Source: Steroidobacter gossypii | GTDB lineage: Bacteria; Pseudomonadota; Gammaproteobacteria; Steroidobacterales; Steroidobacteraceae | Assembly: GCF_016801985.1 (NCBI RefSeq) | Contig: NZ_JAEVLS010000003.1 | Span: 186,001-250,000, forward strand | Reading direction: 5' to 3' | DNA: 64,000 nt | Part shown: positions 61,261 to 64,000 of the stretch, one piece after another | How positions within the stretch are numbered: position 1 is the first letter of the stretch | How the letters are laid out: each line of letters begins with the position of its first letter | Notes under the pieces: generated by a model | Told to the model about the DNA's origin: nothing | The model's input: the letters and a program-made list of their open reading frames with translations, nothing else | Database searches by the model: none | Position numbers and translations under genes: made by a program

Positions 61261-62124
61261 ATGAACAGTCGAGACCAAGGGCTCACTCTGGGCCTGATCG
61301 CGGTGGTGATCTTCAGCGGCTCGTTGCCTGCAACGAGGGCCGCGGTCACTGGCTTTGAACCCATGTTTCTAACCGCGGCTCGCGCACTGCTGGCGGCGCT
61401 TGGCGCGGCGCTTGCGCTTGCGTTGTTTGCGAACGGCCGGCCGGAGCGTTCTGAACTGCGCTCGCTGCTGATCGTCGCGGTGTCGGTGGTCGTCGGGTTT
61501 CCGTTGCTCAGCGCGATTGCGATGACTGAAGTGAGCGCGGCTCGCGGCTTGTTGTTCACGGGTCTGTTGCCGCTGTCCACCGCCATTTGGGCGGTGGTGC
61601 GTGGCGGGGAGCGGCCGCACGCGGCGTTCTGGATCTTCGCCGTGGCCGGCTCTGGCTTACTCGCTGTTTACGCGTTGAGTAACGGCGGAACCGAGGGCGC
61701 TTTGGTTGGCGATGCCTTCATGCTCGCCGCGATCGTGATTTGCGGTCTCGGTTATGCCGAAGGCGCCGTGCTGTCACGTCGTCTTGGCGGATGGCAAGTC
61801 ATTTGCTGGGCGCTGCTCATCGCCGCGCCCGTGATGCTCGCGCTCGCCTGGTTCACCTGGCCGACCCAGTGGCCCGATTCGCGTTCCAGCGCCTGGATCG
61901 GACTGGGCTACGTCGCGATGTGGTCCATGCTCTTCGGCTTCTTCTTCTGGTATCGCGCTCTCGCCATCGGCGGCGCCTCTCGCGTGGGCCAGCTGCAGTT
62001 GTTACAGCCGCTGCTCGGCATCGGTCTCTCTGCAGCCCTTTTACACGAACGCGTCGCCTGGCCTTTGATCGCCACCGCCGTCGGCGTGGTCGGCTGCGTC
62101 GCCGGCGCCCGGCGGGCGGCGTGA
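61261..62124 (+). CDS. EamA-family (DMT) transporter divergent from MocR
   Basis: 287 residues, about ten helices in two EamA repeats (LTLGLIAVVIFSGSLPATRA, then FMLAAIVICGLGYAEGAVLS). ATG 61261 is chosen; a TTG at 61243 adds six residues. Inner-membrane exporter or importer of small metabolites. Linkage with a MocR regulator suggests an amino acid, amine or vitamin B6-related substrate. Its stop is one base from the end of the convergent efflux gene. Confidence 0.87.
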   Translation: MNSRDQGLTLGLIAVVIFSGSLPATRAAVTGFEPMFLTAARALLAALGAALALALFANGRPERSELRSLLIVAVSVVVGFPLLSAIAMTEVSAARGLLFTGLLPLSTAIWAVVRGGERPHAAFWIFAVAGSGLLAVYALSNGGTEGALVGDAFMLAAIVICGLGYAEGAVLSRRLGGWQVICWALLIAAPVMLALAWFTWPTQWPDSRSSAWIGLGYVAMWSMLFGFFFWYRALAIGGASRVGQLQLLQPLLGIGLSAALLHERVAWPLIATAVGVVGCVAGARRAA

Positions 62125-62125
62125 G

Positions 62126-63559
62126 CTACCGAGCGGCGATCTGACCGCCGCCAAGGGCGACGTACAGGGAGACGAGGTTGGAGACTTCGGAGCGGCGGAC
62201 CTGGAGCAGCGCTTGTTCGGCGGCGAACAGGTTGCGTTCGGCGTCGAGCACTTCGATGTAGCTGACGACGCCTTCGTTGTAGCGGCGGCGAGCAAGTTCA
62301 GCGAGCTGGCGTTGGGCGGTGGTGGCGCGTTCCTGGGCGCGGACCTGTTCGGAGAGGAAGCGGCGGCCGGCGAGGGCGTCGGAGACTTCCTGGAAGCTGA
62401 CCTGGATGGTGCGCTCGTAGTCCGCGATCGCGATGTTCTCGCGCGCGGAGGCGACATTGAGATTGCCGCGGCGGGCGCCGAAATCGAACAGCGGCAGTGT
62501 GATGGTGGGACCGTACGACCAGCTGCGTCGGTCGTTGCCGACCAGCTGATCGAGCTCGGTCGAGGCAAACCCATAACTGCCGGTGAGCGTGATCGAAGGA
62601 AAGAACGCTGCACGAGCCGCTCCAACATTGGCGCGCGCAGCCCGCAGCCGCAGCTCGGCGCCGACGATGTCGGGTCGATTCGACAGCAGATCGGAAGGCA
62701 AGCCCGCCGCCAATGTTTCCAAGCGGGCCTGCTCGGCCAGCGGCAACGGCTCCGGCAGCGGCTCCGCGATCGCTCGTCCGACCAGAGTCGCCAGCAGATT
62801 CTCATTCTGCGCCTTGGTGAATCGCAGCCCCGCCAACTCAGTCTCGGCTTGAGTCAACAAAGTTTCGGCTTGCCGGAAGTCGAGCGCAGAAGTCACACCC
62901 GCATCCAGACGTTTCTTCGCGATGCGCAGCCCCTCACGACGACTTTCCACCGTCGCTTCCGCCAACTCTAGTCGCTCGTGAGCCTCGAGCAGCGCAAAAT
63001 ACGTCAGCGCCACATCGCGAATCAGAGACAGTTGAAACGACCGAGTGGCTTCAACCGTGGCCAGATACTCCGCCCGCGCCGCCGTCGACAGGTTACGAAC
63101 CCGACCCCAGAAGTCCAACTCGAACGAAGCGATGGCAGCGCCCACCGTATAACGATCGAACGTCACATCGCGGCCAGGCGCGTCGCCGATACCCTGAGTG
63201 GCCGCGGCCTCCGGCCCGAGCCCGGTGCGTGTGGCGTCGGCGCTGGCGACAACCGTCGGCAACAGCTCCGAGCGCTGAATCCGATACAACCCACGCGCCT
63301 CTTCGATCTGCGCCACTGCAATCACCAGATCTCGATTGTTCGTGAGCGCCGTGGAGATCAGCGCCTCCAGCCGGGGGTCGACAAAGAAATCCCGCCAGCC
63401 AAGCGTGGTCGCCTGCGCGCCCGTGCTCGGATCTTCGACGTAACTTTCCGCGTAAGCATCCGGCGTCGGCAGCTCCGGTCGCACATGGCGAGGCGCCAAA
63501 CATCCGGCGAGATGCACGCCGGCGAAGGCAAAGACAAATGCAATGGAAACCCTAGCCAT
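62126..63559 (-). CDS. RND efflux outer-membrane channel lipoprotein (OprM/NodT type)
   Basis: 477 residues. Lipoprotein signal with lipobox HLAGC (Cys about 20). Two repeated OEP domains follow: [120 protein letters not shown]. This is the usual TolC-like trimeric channel of a tripartite pump. Start ATG 63559 overlaps the end of the RND permease gene by eight bases (ATGGCTAG). Last gene of the efflux operon. Confidence 0.92.
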   Translation of the reverse strand: MARVSIAFVFAFAGVHLAGCLAPRHVRPELPTPDAYAESYVEDPSTGAQATTLGWRDFFVDPRLEALISTALTNNRDLVIAVAQIEEARGLYRIQRSELLPTVVASADATRTGLGPEAAATQGIGDAPGRDVTFDRYTVGAAIASFELDFWGRVRNLSTAARAEYLATVEATRSFQLSLIRDVALTYFALLEAHERLELAEATVESRREGLRIAKKRLDAGVTSALDFRQAETLLTQAETELAGLRFTKAQNENLLATLVGRAIAEPLPEPLPLAEQARLETLAAGLPSDLLSNRPDIVGAELRLRAARANVGAARAAFFPSITLTGSYGFASTELDQLVGNDRRSWSYGPTITLPLFDFGARRGNLNVASARENIAIADYERTIQVSFQEVSDALAGRRFLSEQVRAQERATTAQRQLAELARRRYNEGVVSYIEVLDAERNLFAAEQALLQVRRSEVSNLVSLYVALGGGQIAAR

Positions 63560-64000
63560 TTGCCGACTCCGTAACATCGCGCGTCGAGGCGGGAGGCCGG
63601 CGCGGATTGCGCGCAATCCATCGCCGCACGCTCATATACAAGAGCGGAATGAAAAACACGCCCAGGATGGTCGCGGCAATCATTCCACCCATGACGCCGG
63701 TGCCAACCGCGATCCGGCTGGCCGCGCCCGCGCCGCTCGACACCACCAACGGCACCATGCCCAGGATGAACGCAAGCGACGTCATGACGATGGGCCGCAG
63801 GCGCAGCTTGACCGCATTCATGGTCGCCTCGAGCGGCGCCTTGCCATGCGCTTCCTCTTCGAGCGCGAACTCGACGATCAGAATGGCGTTCTTGGCCGCC
63901 AGGCCGATGATCGCAATCAGGCCGACGTTGAAATAAACATCGGCCGGCAAGCCGCGCAACATCGTGAACAGCACCGCGCCCAAGACGCCCAACGGCACGA
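63552..64000 (-). CDS. RND multidrug efflux permease, C-terminal part (cut by window edge)
   Basis: The last 149 residues or so of an AcrB/HAE1-type transporter of about 1050 residues; the beginning lies beyond the window. Visible are the final transmembrane helices ([28 protein letters not shown]) and motif [20 protein letters not shown], then [13 protein letters not shown] at the end, all hallmarks of AcrB-like pumps. It uses the proton gradient to expel drugs or hydrophobic compounds through the OprM-like channel encoded next. A membrane fusion protein gene is expected upstream, outside the window. Confidence 0.93.
   Translation of the reverse strand, partial: VPLGVLGAVLFTMLRGLPADVYFNVGLIAIIGLAAKNAILIVEFALEEEAHGKAPLEATMNAVKLRLRPIVMTSLAFILGMVPLVVSSGAGAASRIAVGTGVMGGMIAATILGVFFIPLLYMSVRRWIARNPRRPPASTRDVTESANG

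Noticed and set aside
1-64000. tRNA, rRNA, insertion sequences, integrases or prophage genes
   Set aside because: I looked for T-loop-like segments, transposase and integrase motifs and flanking repeats and found none. A covariance-model scan was not possible here.

Overview
The window is a dense, high-GC chromosomal segment with about 45 protein genes and no rRNA, tRNA, CRISPR array or insertion sequence that I could find. Gene content points to a free-living Gammaproteobacterium, perhaps of the Steroidobacter/Xanthomonas side of the class. This rests on the outer-membrane proteins (YfaZ-like, OmpA-like, OprM-like), a DUF1615 lipoprotein, the dadA-dadX pair with an Lrp-type regulator, MocR and Lrp regulators, and an NHEJ cassette. 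The taxonomic call is inference from family content only. No gene-free stretch exceeds 300 bases.

Layout: 1-4565 is a hydroxyproline-catabolism cluster: 4-hydroxyproline 2-epimerase (cut by the window edge), a FAD D-amino acid oxidase, a DHDPS-family deaminase and an APC permease. 5154-8286 is a three-gene NAD salvage operon (nicotinamidase-like hydrolase, pncB, NadM-Nudix fusion), followed by an arylesterase-like hydrolase. 9306-25213 is a 16 kb cell-surface locus: a secreted beta-propeller/LamG-like protein diverging from a 3042-residue DUF11/SdrD-repeat exoprotein. The latter is translationally coupled to a 1403-residue protein with an OmpA domain and an outer-membrane barrel. 25307-26641 holds a single-domain response regulator, a short remnant of a chemotaxis-receptor gene and a hemerythrin. 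26643-30444 has a DMT exporter with a small unknown gene and a tightly overlapping DUF2157-DUF4824-VOC operon that runs into a 1066-residue MalT/BTAD-type regulator (30446-33646).

33776-38814 encodes envelope proteins (DUF4892-OmpA, DUF1615 lipoprotein, M28 peptidase, YfaZ-like porin, small membrane protein). 38949-43720 holds ornithine cyclodeaminase facing an Lrp regulator, a hybrid histidine kinase, an exported amidohydrolase and a zinc-ribbon protein. 43986-49328 has a small outer-membrane barrel, an exported pentapeptide-repeat protein, and the Lrp/dadA/dadX D-alanine catabolic unit with two operator-like dyads. 49552-54353 ends with the NHEJ operon: a LigD lacking the phosphoesterase domain, a 73-residue zinc-ribbon gene and two different Ku genes. 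54444-64000 carries a secreted trypsin-like protease, a BON protein, an apparently exported isoaspartyl methyltransferase, a membrane histidine kinase, a lipoprotein, a divergent MocR/EamA pair and the end of an RND efflux operon (window edge).

Amino-acid handling recurs: hydroxyproline degradation, ornithine to proline, and D-alanine to pyruvate. The best candidate for an undescribed system is the giant exoprotein/OmpA-barrel pair with its divergent secreted neighbour. The NHEJ operon with its embedded zinc-ribbon gene is the second.
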